From the NCBI GenBank assembly GCA_030627905.1, contig DAOVRZ010000070.1, positions 1 to 31,077 of the forward strand: a stretch of 31,077 bases of DNA. The letters run 5' to 3'. Below, piece after piece: positions 16,421 through 23,539 of this stretch. Under the pieces are notes generated by a model. The model saw only the letters and a list, made by a program, of their open reading frames with translations, had not been told where the DNA came from and made no database searches. The stretch is from JAGMES01 sp023128035. GTDB taxonomy: Bacteria > Bacillota > Halanaerobiia > DY22613. Made by a program: the position numbers and the translations under genes. Every line of letters starts with the position of its first letter. The first letter of the stretch is position 1.

Positions 16421-17263
16421 ATGTTACAGATTGTTTCAGAAGGTAGAGTGTTGGTGAGTTTTGGCCCTGTTGAACTATCTATTATAGTTGAAATTGATGG
16501 AAAAGGAATTACTGATTTAGCAGTTTTAGGAGCCAAGAAAATCCCCACTATTTTAAAAGATCTGGCTCCTTACCAACAGATGTTGAAACAGTGTTATCCC
16601 CTAATTGAAATGAAAGAGAATTATCCTGATATTGTTAAGAAAATGATTAGAAGTGTTGAAAAAATAGGTGATCTAACTTTTACTCCAATGGCTGCTGTAG
16701 CAGGAACTGTAGCAGGTATTATAGCAGATTTGATCTATCAAGAAGGAGCAACCAAGGTTATTGTTAACAATGGTGGTGATATCGCCATTCGATTGAGGCC
16801 TGGTGAAAGAACAAAAGTTGGCTTATCACCATCGATTGATTCTCAGCATCCATCACACTATGTTTCGGTTACTAAAGATTCTAAGATTTCAGGAGTTGCT
16901 TCTAGTGGCTTTGGAGGAAGAAGTTTTACAAAAGGGTTTGCATCAGTTGCTACGGTTTTTTCAGATGATATTGGAATTGCTGATGTAGCCGCTACACTAA
17001 TTGCAAATCATACTTTTTGTCAAACTTCTAAGATCAAGCAGGTGTTCGCAGAAGAAATTTATCCTGCTACTGATCTTGTAGGTGAAAAAATTACAATAGA
17101 AGTTGGGGAATTATCCTTTGAAACTAAAAAATTAGCCTTAAAGAATGGACTTTGTATTGCAGAAAAGTTATTCAATCAAGGATTAATTTTAGGAGCAGTT
17201 GTCTTCGTTCAAGGTGTTTATGGGATGATTCCAAAAAAATTTGCAAGTACATTGCAAAACTGA
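16421..17263 (+). CDS. UPF0280 family protein (ApbE-like fold), candidate flavin transferase
   Basis: 280 residues of the UPF0280 family, which to my knowledge shares the ApbE fold. ApbE transfers FMN from FAD to a Thr/Ser of target flavoproteins. ApbE-like signatures visible here: VIVNNGGDIAI (GGD at 118-120), a SGFGGRSFTKGF stretch (162-173) and ADVAATLIAN (187-196), which resembles the ApbE metal-site A-D-x-x-x-T pattern. The ribosome binding site is AAGGGGA. It lies between hnr and ena; Hnr is reported to carry a covalently bound flavin, so this protein may be its flavinylation enzyme (inference, not established). No signal peptide, consistent with a cytoplasmic target. Confidence 0.85.
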   Translation: MLQIVSEGRVLVSFGPVELSIIVEIDGKGITDLAVLGAKKIPTILKDLAPYQQMLKQCYPLIEMKENYPDIVKKMIRSVEKIGDLTFTPMAAVAGTVAGIIADLIYQEGATKVIVNNGGDIAIRLRPGERTKVGLSPSIDSQHPSHYVSVTKDSKISGVASSGFGGRSFTKGFASVATVFSDDIGIADVAATLIANHTFCQTSKIKQVFAEEIYPATDLVGEKITIEVGELSFETKKLALKNGLCIAEKLFNQGLILGAVVFVQGVYGMIPKKFASTLQN

Positions 17264-17321
17264 AACTTTCAATGTTGCATTTTTGAATGGATTTGAATGA
17301 ATTTAAAAGGAGTTGTAGGTA

Positions 17322-18479
17322 ATGAGTATAGCATTAGTTAATATCGGTAAACTTGTAAGTGGTGATATCAATAATCCTGTTTTGGATGCAGATGCTATTG
17401 TGATAGAGGATAATATCATCAAAAAAATTGGTAAATCTGAGGAGTTAGATCTATCTAATGTAGATCAAGTGATTGATGCAAATGGAATGACTGTTACTCC
17501 TGGTTTAATTGATTCTCATGTACATCCAGTTTTAGGGGATTATACTCCTCGTCAACAGACTGTTGGCTTTATTGATAGCTCCAAGCATGGTGGTGTTACC
17601 ACTATGATCTCTGCTGGTGAACCACATACTCCAGGTAGACCTAAAGATCGCATTGGTACAAAAGCTTTAGCTATTCTTGCACACAAATCTTCTCAAAATG
17701 CTCGTCCAGGTGGAGTTAAACTTCATGGTGGAGCGATTATTTTGGAAAAAGGTCTTATTGAAGAAGATTTTGCAGAGTTAGCTGAAATTGGAGTATGGTT
17801 GGTTGGTGAGATTGGATTAGGTACAGTAAAAGATCCTGCTGAAGCTAAGCCAATGGCAGATTGGGCTAAAAAATATGGAATGAAAGTTCAGATGCATACT
17901 GGTGGTACTTCCATTCCAGGAAGTTCAACAGTAACAGCAGAACATGTAATGGTCGTAAATCCAACCGTTGCTTCTCACGTAAACGGTGGCCCAACTGCAG
18001 TATCAATAGAAGAGGCTGAAAAGTTAGTCAAAGAGAGTGAAATTGCTTTAGAACTAGTTCATTGTGGTAATCCAAAGATGATCAATGAAGTAATTCGTTT
18101 AGCAAAAGAAAATGATTGTCTGGAGAGAATTATTGTTGGTAATGATTCTCCATCTGGCTCAGGTATTATTCCATTGGGAATTTTACGGACTTTAGCACAT
18201 ATTTCTTCTTTGAATAATGTACCTGGTGAAGTAGCATTTGCTTTTGCTACTGGTAATACAGCTCGTATTTACGGATTACCAGTTGGTATAATCGAAGAAG
18301 GTAGAGAGGCTGATTTAGTTGTGATGGATGCTCCAATGGGTTCTGTTGCAAATGATGCTACCGAAGCATTAGAAGTCGGAGATCTGCCAGGAATTCGTCT
18401 TATCATGATTGATGGTAAAGTTGTTGTTAAGAAGAGTAGAAATACTCCACCTGCGAAAAGAGACGTAATTTATAATTAA
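17322..18479 (+). CDS. ena: Enamidase (1,4,5,6-tetrahydro-6-oxonicotinate hydrolase)
   Basis: 385-residue amidohydrolase-superfamily enzyme that hydrolyses the cyclic enamide to ammonia and 2-formylglutarate. A small N-terminal b-sandwich is followed by a metal-dependent barrel. Candidate ligands of the Fe-Zn centre are H66-x-H68 (DSHVHP), E163, H192 (QMHTGG), H219 (SHVNGG) and D275 (GNDSPSGSG), an arrangement matching what I recall of the E. barkeri enzyme. The C-terminus has the usual GREADLVVMD and DGKVVV strands. The ribosome binding site is AAAGGAG before ATG 17322. It follows the UPF0280 gene by 58 nt, with no promoter evident. A dihydroorotase- or imidazolonepropionase-like role is excluded mainly by context. 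Confidence 0.93.
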   Translation: MSIALVNIGKLVSGDINNPVLDADAIVIEDNIIKKIGKSEELDLSNVDQVIDANGMTVTPGLIDSHVHPVLGDYTPRQQTVGFIDSSKHGGVTTMISAGEPHTPGRPKDRIGTKALAILAHKSSQNARPGGVKLHGGAIILEKGLIEEDFAELAEIGVWLVGEIGLGTVKDPAEAKPMADWAKKYGMKVQMHTGGTSIPGSSTVTAEHVMVVNPTVASHVNGGPTAVSIEEAEKLVKESEIALELVHCGNPKMINEVIRLAKENDCLERIIVGNDSPSGSGIIPLGILRTLAHISSLNNVPGEVAFAFATGNTARIYGLPVGIIEEGREADLVVMDAPMGSVANDATEALEVGDLPGIRLIMIDGKVVVKKSRNTPPAKRDVIYN

Positions 18480-18530
18480 GAATTAAGATTTAATAATTCT
18501 TAACTCTTAATTCTCAACTCTTAATTATAA
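18474..18530. repeat. Hairpin-forming TTAAGAATTAAG-type repeat overlapping the ena stop
   Basis: AATTAAGAATTAAGA (18474-18488) pairs with TCTTAACTCTTAATT (18498-18512) with one imperfect position; a further CTCAACTCTTAATT unit follows. It shares an 18-nt word, inverted, with the repeat at 14748-14773. Confidence 0.65.
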
Positions 18531-18547
18531 AAACTGGAGGGATTTCA

Positions 18548-19123
18548 ATGAAAATTCGTAAGCTCGTAACTGTTGTTGAAGAAACAAGAATTGATGGTGT
18601 TAAAAAAGTTCAGCCTGTAAGAAAAGCTGCTGCAATTGCAGTAATTAAAAATCCATTTGCTGGTGAATATGTTGAAGATTTGACTCCATTGATGGAGATT
18701 GGTGAAGAGTTAGGTACATTGTTGGGTAAAAAAGCTGTTGAAGCTTTAGGTATTAACCCAGAAGATGCTCATAGCTATGGTAAAGGTGCAATTGTTGGTG
18801 AAGCTGGTGAAACTGAGCATGCTGCAGCTATCTTGCATCCACGTCTTGGCAAACCATTCCGTGCTGAATTAAATGGTGGTAAATCGATCATTCCTTCCGC
18901 TAAGAAGCTTGGTGGAGTAGGCACAGGATTAGATGTTCCAGTGCATTACAAAGATGCTGCATATGTACGTACACATTATGATGCAATGGAAGTAAGAATT
19001 CCAGATGCTCCAAGAGCTGATGAGATTCTTGTTGCTTTAATTGTAACTGATGCAGGCCGTCCAAATCCAAGAATTGGTGGATTGCAAGTAAGTGAAGCTA
19101 AATGTGAAGACGGGATGAGATAA
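18548..19123 (+). CDS. Amino acid synthesis (AA_synth) family protein of unknown function
   Basis: 191 residues of the AA_synth (PF06684-type) family. Visible conserved stretches are NPFAGEYVEDLTPLM near residue 37, SYGKGAIVGEAGETEHAAAI near 77, RLGKPFRAELNGGKSIIPS near 101, and VHYKDAAYVRTHYDAME near 139. It has no signal peptide or membrane segment and no cofactor motif that I recognise. Despite the family name no biosynthetic activity is established. The start ATG 18548 follows TGGAGGG. Its place between ena and hgd, inside an otherwise fully assigned pathway, suggests a job acting on or near 2-formylglutarate or ammonia, such as damage control, epimerisation or assembly, but no function can be named from sequence. 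The outermost arm of the following large hairpin begins at its stop codon. Confidence 0.85.
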   Translation: MKIRKLVTVVEETRIDGVKKVQPVRKAAAIAVIKNPFAGEYVEDLTPLMEIGEELGTLLGKKAVEALGINPEDAHSYGKGAIVGEAGETEHAAAILHPRLGKPFRAELNGGKSIIPSAKKLGGVGTGLDVPVHYKDAAYVRTHYDAMEVRIPDAPRADEILVALIVTDAGRPNPRIGGLQVSEAKCEDGMR

Positions 19124-19337
19124 TTAATTAGCTTTTTTGCTTAAGTTTGCGGTTGCTGGCATATGTGTTGACGTGTGAGAAAAACGCTCCTTCTTAAAAG
19201 TCAACTCGGTATAGTTTGGTGTAAATTTGAAAGTCTTTGAGGGGTCGAGTTGACTTAGGCGTCGCTTTTTTTCTCACACGTCAACACATATGCCAGCATC
19301 ATAAAACTTAGTGCAACTGCGAAAGTTAATTAATTAA
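19121..19337. repeat. 217-nt imperfect palindrome (giant hairpin), MITE-like or structured RNA
   Basis: Nested inverted arms fold into one near-continuous hairpin: TAATTAATTA (19121-19130) with 19327-19336; TAAGTTT (19142-19148) with AAACTTA (19304-19310); a perfect 31-bp arm 19154-19184 with 19268-19298; and AAGTCAACTCG (19198-19208) with CGAGTTGACTT (19246-19256). The terminal loop is 37 nt. No reading frame of note lies inside. It overlaps the AA_synth stop and separates it from hgd. The symmetry suggests a non-autonomous transposable element (MITE) or a stable RNA; an inner stem followed by T7 (19266-19272) could also act as a terminator or attenuator. Confidence 0.85.
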
Positions 19338-19412
19338 GAGTGTTAATAAAGATATAAAATAAAAGTACAAAAAACATTAATGTAGATATTATCTGTAAAA
19401 GGAGCGGTTCAA

Positions 19413-20303
19413 ATGAAGATAGGTTTTATTGGTATTGGAGCAATGGGTTTGCCAATGGCGAATAATGTAATGAAGGCAGGTCATGAACTTTATATAAATG
19501 ATGTTAACAAAGAGGCTGTAGAAAAATTGGTTTCTATGGGTGCAAAGTCAGCTGATTCAGCAAAAGAACTGGCTCAAATTTCAGATATGGTAATATTGAT
19601 GTTACCTAATACCAAAATTATTGAGTTAGTTCTAAATGGAGATAAAGGACTTTTAGCTGGGTTAAAAGCTGGTAGTACTATTATTAATACGAGTAGTATT
19701 GATCCAATGAGTACTAAAAGATTAGCTTCATCTGTAGAAAAGATGCAAGTAGAGTGGATAGATTCACCAGTAAGTGGAGGAACAAAGGGTGCTGAAGCAG
19801 GAACTCTTACTTTGATGGTTGGATGTAAAGAAGAAGTATTAGAAGATGTTCGTCCGATTTTAGAAGCTATGGGTAAGATTCAGTATGTTGGTGATATTGG
19901 TGCAGGTAGTGGTATTAAAATGGTTAATAATTTATTATTAGGAATTAATACAGTTGCAATTTCAGAAGCTTTAGTTTTAGGTGCAAAAGTTGGCATTAAG
20001 CCAGAAGTTATGTTAGATGTTATTGGTAATAGTTCGGGACGTAGCTATGCTTTTGAGGCTAAGGTACCAAACTATATTTTAAAAGGAAATTTCGATCCAG
20101 GCTTTGCCATAGATCTTCAATATAAAGATTTGCAGTTAGCAATTTCAGCCGCAAAAGAGTTAAAAGTTCCTCTTTATCTTGGTAATTTATCTCAACAGGT
20201 TTATGAATCTGCAAGAGCTGCTGGTTTAGGTAAAAAAGATATTTCTGCAGTAATTACTCTATTAGAAAAATTATGTGATGTTGAAGTAAGATCAGAAGGC
20301 TAA
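19413..20303 (+). CDS. hgd: 2-(Hydroxymethyl)glutarate dehydrogenase
   Basis: 296-residue member of the 3-hydroxyisobutyrate/phosphogluconate dehydrogenase family. It reduces 2-formylglutarate to 2-(hydroxymethyl)glutarate with NADH. The N-terminal Rossmann motif is GFIGIGAMGLPMA (G-x-G-x-x-G). D30 at the end of strand 2 favours NADH. The substrate motif is SPVSGG (118-123). The catalytic Lys169 and Asn173 lie in GIKMVNN. Length is typical. ATG 19413 follows AAAGGAG. By sequence alone tartronate semialdehyde reductase or 3-hydroxyisobutyrate dehydrogenase would be options. The position between ena and hmd gives the assignment. Confidence 0.92.
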   Translation: MKIGFIGIGAMGLPMANNVMKAGHELYINDVNKEAVEKLVSMGAKSADSAKELAQISDMVILMLPNTKIIELVLNGDKGLLAGLKAGSTIINTSSIDPMSTKRLASSVEKMQVEWIDSPVSGGTKGAEAGTLTLMVGCKEEVLEDVRPILEAMGKIQYVGDIGAGSGIKMVNNLLLGINTVAISEALVLGAKVGIKPEVMLDVIGNSSGRSYAFEAKVPNYILKGNFDPGFAIDLQYKDLQLAISAAKELKVPLYLGNLSQQVYESARAAGLGKKDISAVITLLEKLCDVEVRSEG

Positions 20304-20306
20304 TAT

Positions 20307-20326
20307 TGCGCGCCCCTGTGCGCGCA
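20307..20326 (+). other. GC-rich hairpin in the hgd-hmd spacer
   Basis: TGCGCGC (20307-20313) and GCGCGCA (20320-20326) form a 7-bp, very GC-rich stem with loop CCCTGT. It stands out in this AT-rich DNA. No U-run follows, so an mRNA-processing or stability element is more likely than a terminator. Confidence 0.6.
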
Positions 20327-20349
20327 TAAATTGTAAGGGAGGAAGAAAA

Positions 20350-21771
20350 GTGGAAAAAATTATTTCCTTTTGTAAGGAGTATGGATATACTATTGGTGAG
20401 TTAACAATGGGCCAGTGCATTGAAATAGCCGATAAATTAGAAATTTCAGTAAGTGATGTTGTGATCGCTGAAGCAATGGTAGAGACAAATATGACTGAGA
20501 AAGAGGTTCTGGATGCAGTTTTTGCTTCTTTTGATCATAACTTATCTGCTGCTAAAACGGGTAGAATTGAAGGTCATAGTTTTCTTTTAGGCACAGTTGG
20601 TCAAGAACTGGATAAATTTGCACCAGGGGAAGCATTGATTGGTGATCCTTTCATAGATAGAGCTTTAATTCATACCTTAAGTTCTCAAGTTGGTAATCAC
20701 TCTTGTGGATTAGAGCCATGTGCAGGAACAGGAGATTCATGTGTTTATACTGGTTTAGTACAAGCTATGTTAGAGTTTTATGATGATAAAGAAAGAATAG
20801 TACGTGCTATTGCAGTACTTTTGAAAGTTGGTTCTTTGTTCCGTGTAGGTAAGAGTACAACTGGTTGTAACATGGAAGGTTTTGGAGCAGGTTCAGCTTC
20901 AACTGCTGCTGCTATTGTTGAGCTGAATGGTGGTACTGCTCGTCAGATGGAGAGAGCAATGGTACTTGCTATCTCGCCAACGATTGCCAATCCATGTACT
21001 CCAAGAGTTATGGTTGCAGGTCTTTGTGCGACTCATATTGCAGGAGCTATTCATATGGGAAATCTTTCTGCTCAGTTAGCATTGAAGACTACTATTCCGG
21101 TAACAGTACCGATTGATGTAATGATGGCAATGGCAACTGCTGTGCATCCTCTCTCTGCAAAAAATATTGTGCCAACTGTTGTTAAGTTTATGCAGCCATT
21201 CTTCAGAACTAAACCCGAAGTGGAAGCATTGATTTCTGAAGAAATTAAAGATGCAGAAAGAATGCGGGCTGAAGAGAGTATTAAAGAAGCTTCAGAGATT
21301 GCTAAGAAATTAGCAAAAGGTGCAAATTCGATTGTTAAGCCATTTGGGCAAGCTGTTGTTGGAGGAAGCAGCCAGGCTGTAGGCTCTCCAACTAATGCAG
21401 GTCGGATTGCTAATGGTCTTTCTAAAGGAGAAATCAAAAAGATTAAAGTGGAATTATATCCAGAATTATTTGCAAGACGTGGTATTAATATACCGGGGGT
21501 ATTGATGGGAGCAGCTTTTGGTGCGAGCACCGCTGATGGAAAGAGTTATAAAGAAGCTGTTCAAAAAGTAAATGAAGCAGGTATTGAAATAGAAATATTA
21601 GAAACAGATATTCCTCAAATTCAGAGGGTTACAATAGAAACGACTGAAGGAACTTTTATGCTAGATTCTTTAAATCGTGGTGGTGCACGATTGGTGATCA
21701 GAGATGCATTACCATCTGTTGAAGAAGCTCAAAAAATTGCTAAAGATTTAGGAATTGTAGTAGTATCTTAA
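20350..21771 (+). CDS. hmd: 2-(Hydroxymethyl)glutarate dehydratase (Fe-S serine-dehydratase-like)
   Basis: 473-residue protein resembling the alpha domain of Fe-S L-serine dehydratases, predicted to remove water from 2-(hydroxymethyl)glutarate to give 2-methyleneglutarate. Candidate cluster cysteines are C119, C124 and C131 in SCGLEPCAGTGDSC; further conserved stretches are GKSTTGCNMEGFGAGSAS, NPCTPRVMVAGLC and HPLSAKNIVPT. It has no separate beta subunit, and the roughly 100 N-terminal residues do not look like one. The start is GTG 20350, after AGGGAGGAAG. The E. barkeri counterpart was likewise assigned by similarity and context, and this assignment depends on that precedent. The next gene follows within 30 nt. 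Confidence 0.9.
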   Translation: MEKIISFCKEYGYTIGELTMGQCIEIADKLEISVSDVVIAEAMVETNMTEKEVLDAVFASFDHNLSAAKTGRIEGHSFLLGTVGQELDKFAPGEALIGDPFIDRALIHTLSSQVGNHSCGLEPCAGTGDSCVYTGLVQAMLEFYDDKERIVRAIAVLLKVGSLFRVGKSTTGCNMEGFGAGSASTAAAIVELNGGTARQMERAMVLAISPTIANPCTPRVMVAGLCATHIAGAIHMGNLSAQLALKTTIPVTVPIDVMMAMATAVHPLSAKNIVPTVVKFMQPFFRTKPEVEALISEEIKDAERMRAEESIKEASEIAKKLAKGANSIVKPFGQAVVGGSSQAVGSPTNAGRIANGLSKGEIKKIKVELYPELFARRGINIPGVLMGAAFGASTADGKSYKEAVQKVNEAGIEIEILETDIPQIQRVTIETTEGTFMLDSLNRGGARLVIRDALPSVEEAQKIAKDLGIVVVS

Positions 21772-21798
21772 GATACAAACGGGAAGGAGGGATTTGTG

Positions 21799-22989
21799 AT
21801 GAATGTAATCGAAAAGCATCTTGCGAAAGCTTCAGGCCTTCCAGAAGTGAAGGCAGGTCAAGATGTTACTATAAATGTTGATTTAGTTATTGCACATGAT
21901 GTTACTGCACCGATGGCAGTAGATCAATTCAAGCGAATTGGAATAAAAGAAGTTTATGATCCAAAAAAAGTAGTTTTTGTAATTGATCATATATTCCCAG
22001 CAGCGACAGTTAATGCTCGCAAAGCTCATAATAAATTATACAATTTCCACAAAGAATATAATATCCAGATTTTTAATAAAGGTGAAGGTGTAATTCATCA
22101 GGTTGTAGCAGAAGAAAAATTTGCTACACGAGGTGATATTGTTCTTGGAGCAGATTCACACACATGTACTGCAGGAGCATATGGAGCGATTGCAATTCCT
22201 GTAGGTTCTACTGAATTAGCCGCAACCATGGCTACTGGAACTTTAGATTTAGAAGTTCCATATGTAGATCTGATTCATTTGGATGAAAGACCTGATCAGT
22301 CCATTTCAGCAAAAGATATAATCTTATCCTTGATTGGGAAATTTACTACAGATGGTTTTACTGATCGTGGAATTATCTTTTCTGGTGAAGGATTTACCCA
22401 ATTATCTATGGCTGAAAAGATGACTATCTGTAATATGTGTATTGAAATGGGTGTAATGATTGCATATATGGCTTTAACTGAAGAAGAGATCGGTGAAACA
22501 GATAACCAATATTATCTGAAAGCTTCTGATTTTGAACCAGTAATAGCATGTCCTCATTCTCCAGGCAATGTTAAACCATTACGAGAATTGGCTGGTTTGA
22601 AAATAAATCAGGTAGTTGTTGGTAGCTGTACAAATGGTCGAATTGAAGATATGCGGATTGCTGCGGAGATTGTTAAAGGTAAAAAAATTCATCCAGATGT
22701 TACTATGATTGTAGTACCAGCATCCAGAAGAGTTCTTGATCAAATGGAAGAAGAAGGTTTGCCAAAAATATTTAGAGATGCTGATGCTATTGTTACAAAT
22801 CCTGGTTGTGGTTCATGTTTTGGAGCTCATATGGGCTTGGCTACCGAAGAAGATGTAGTTATATCCACAACTAATAGAAACTTTCCTGGAAGAATGGGTC
22901 ATACAGAAGCACAAATTTATCTTGCTTCTCCTCGTGTTGCAGCAAATGCTGCTGTGGCTGGATGCTTGGTTGAAGGGGGGAAGGTATAA
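21799..22989 (+). CDS. dmdA: 2,3-Dimethylmalate dehydratase, large subunit
   Basis: 396 residues, aconitase/homoaconitase-type large subunit holding the [4Fe-4S] cluster. Cluster ligands C277 (VVGSCTNGR), C337 and C340 (NPGCGSCFG) are present, as are the early DHIFPA and GADSHTCTAGAYGA segments. With dmdB it hydrates 2,3-dimethylmaleate to (2R,3S)-dimethylmalate. It closely resembles 3-isopropylmalate dehydratase LeuC, and only context separates the two; no other leucine gene is nearby. I prefer ATG 21799 (GGAGG at 21786-21790, 8 nt away) to the adjacent GTG 21796. Its stop overlaps the dmdB start by one base. Confidence 0.93.
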   Translation: MNVIEKHLAKASGLPEVKAGQDVTINVDLVIAHDVTAPMAVDQFKRIGIKEVYDPKKVVFVIDHIFPAATVNARKAHNKLYNFHKEYNIQIFNKGEGVIHQVVAEEKFATRGDIVLGADSHTCTAGAYGAIAIPVGSTELAATMATGTLDLEVPYVDLIHLDERPDQSISAKDIILSLIGKFTTDGFTDRGIIFSGEGFTQLSMAEKMTICNMCIEMGVMIAYMALTEEEIGETDNQYYLKASDFEPVIACPHSPGNVKPLRELAGLKINQVVVGSCTNGRIEDMRIAAEIVKGKKIHPDVTMIVVPASRRVLDQMEEEGLPKIFRDADAIVTNPGCGSCFGAHMGLATEEDVVISTTNRNFPGRMGHTEAQIYLASPRVAANAAVAGCLVEGGKV

Positions 22990-23495
22990 TGAGTTTTTCT
23001 CACATAATTAGAGGACGAGTCTGGATTTTTGGGGAAAATGTAGATACAGATCAAATTTTGCCAGGATATGCAATGGCGGAGCCAACTGAGAATTTAAAGA
23101 AATTTGCTTTGGCTGGTAGTGAACATCCTAATTTTGCTAAAGAGGTTCAACCAGATGATATTATTATCGCAGACAATAACTTCGGGCCAGGTTCTAGCCG
23201 TGAACAAGCCGCAGTGGCTATAAAAGAGGCTGGTACTGGTGCAATTATAGCTCCTTCTTTTGCTCGGATTTTTAGAAGAAATTCAATTAATATAGGTATG
23301 CCATTGGTAAAAGCGAATTTATTGGCGCATTTTGAACATGGGCAGATGGCAGAGTTGGATTTGGAAGAATTTAAAATTACTAATTTAGATACTAATGAAG
23401 TTTTTCACTTTGAACCAATTGCTCCTAATGTAATGGCTACATTAGAAGCTGGTGGGTTGATTGAAAAGGTTCGAAAACTAATGCTGGGTGCTTAA
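22989..23495 (+). CDS. dmdB: 2,3-Dimethylmalate dehydratase, small subunit
   Basis: 168 residues, the small (swivelling) subunit of the aconitase superfamily, LeuD-like. Typical motifs: an N-terminal GRVWIFGENVDTDQILPGYAM segment (G-x-x-W-x-F and VDTDQI core) and the catalytic-Ser loop NFGPGSSREQA near residue 60. The start ATG overlaps the dmdA stop (TAATG), so translation is coupled. It forms the heteromeric dimethylmalate dehydratase with DmdA. Confidence 0.93.
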   Translation: MSFSHIIRGRVWIFGENVDTDQILPGYAMAEPTENLKKFALAGSEHPNFAKEVQPDDIIIADNNFGPGSSREQAAVAIKEAGTGAIIAPSFARIFRRNSINIGMPLVKANLLAHFEHGQMAELDLEEFKITNLDTNEVFHFEPIAPNVMATLEAGGLIEKVRKLMLGA

Positions 23496-23539
23496 TGAAA
23501 TTAAACGGATGTACAGTAAACATTTAGGGAGGTCAAATT

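Noticed and set aside
21072..21530. A 152-codon open frame on the minus strand inside hmd.
   Set aside because: It mirrors a well-supported gene, has no ribosome binding site and its composition is that of an antisense shadow. Similar minus-strand frames inside ena-type, dmd, mii and EIIC genes were dropped for the same reason.
21799..23495. leuC/leuD (isopropylmalate dehydratase) as the identity of the aconitase-type pair.
   Set aside because: The sequence fits the wider family, but no leuA/leuB or other branched-chain gene is near, while all other dimethylmalate pathway genes are.
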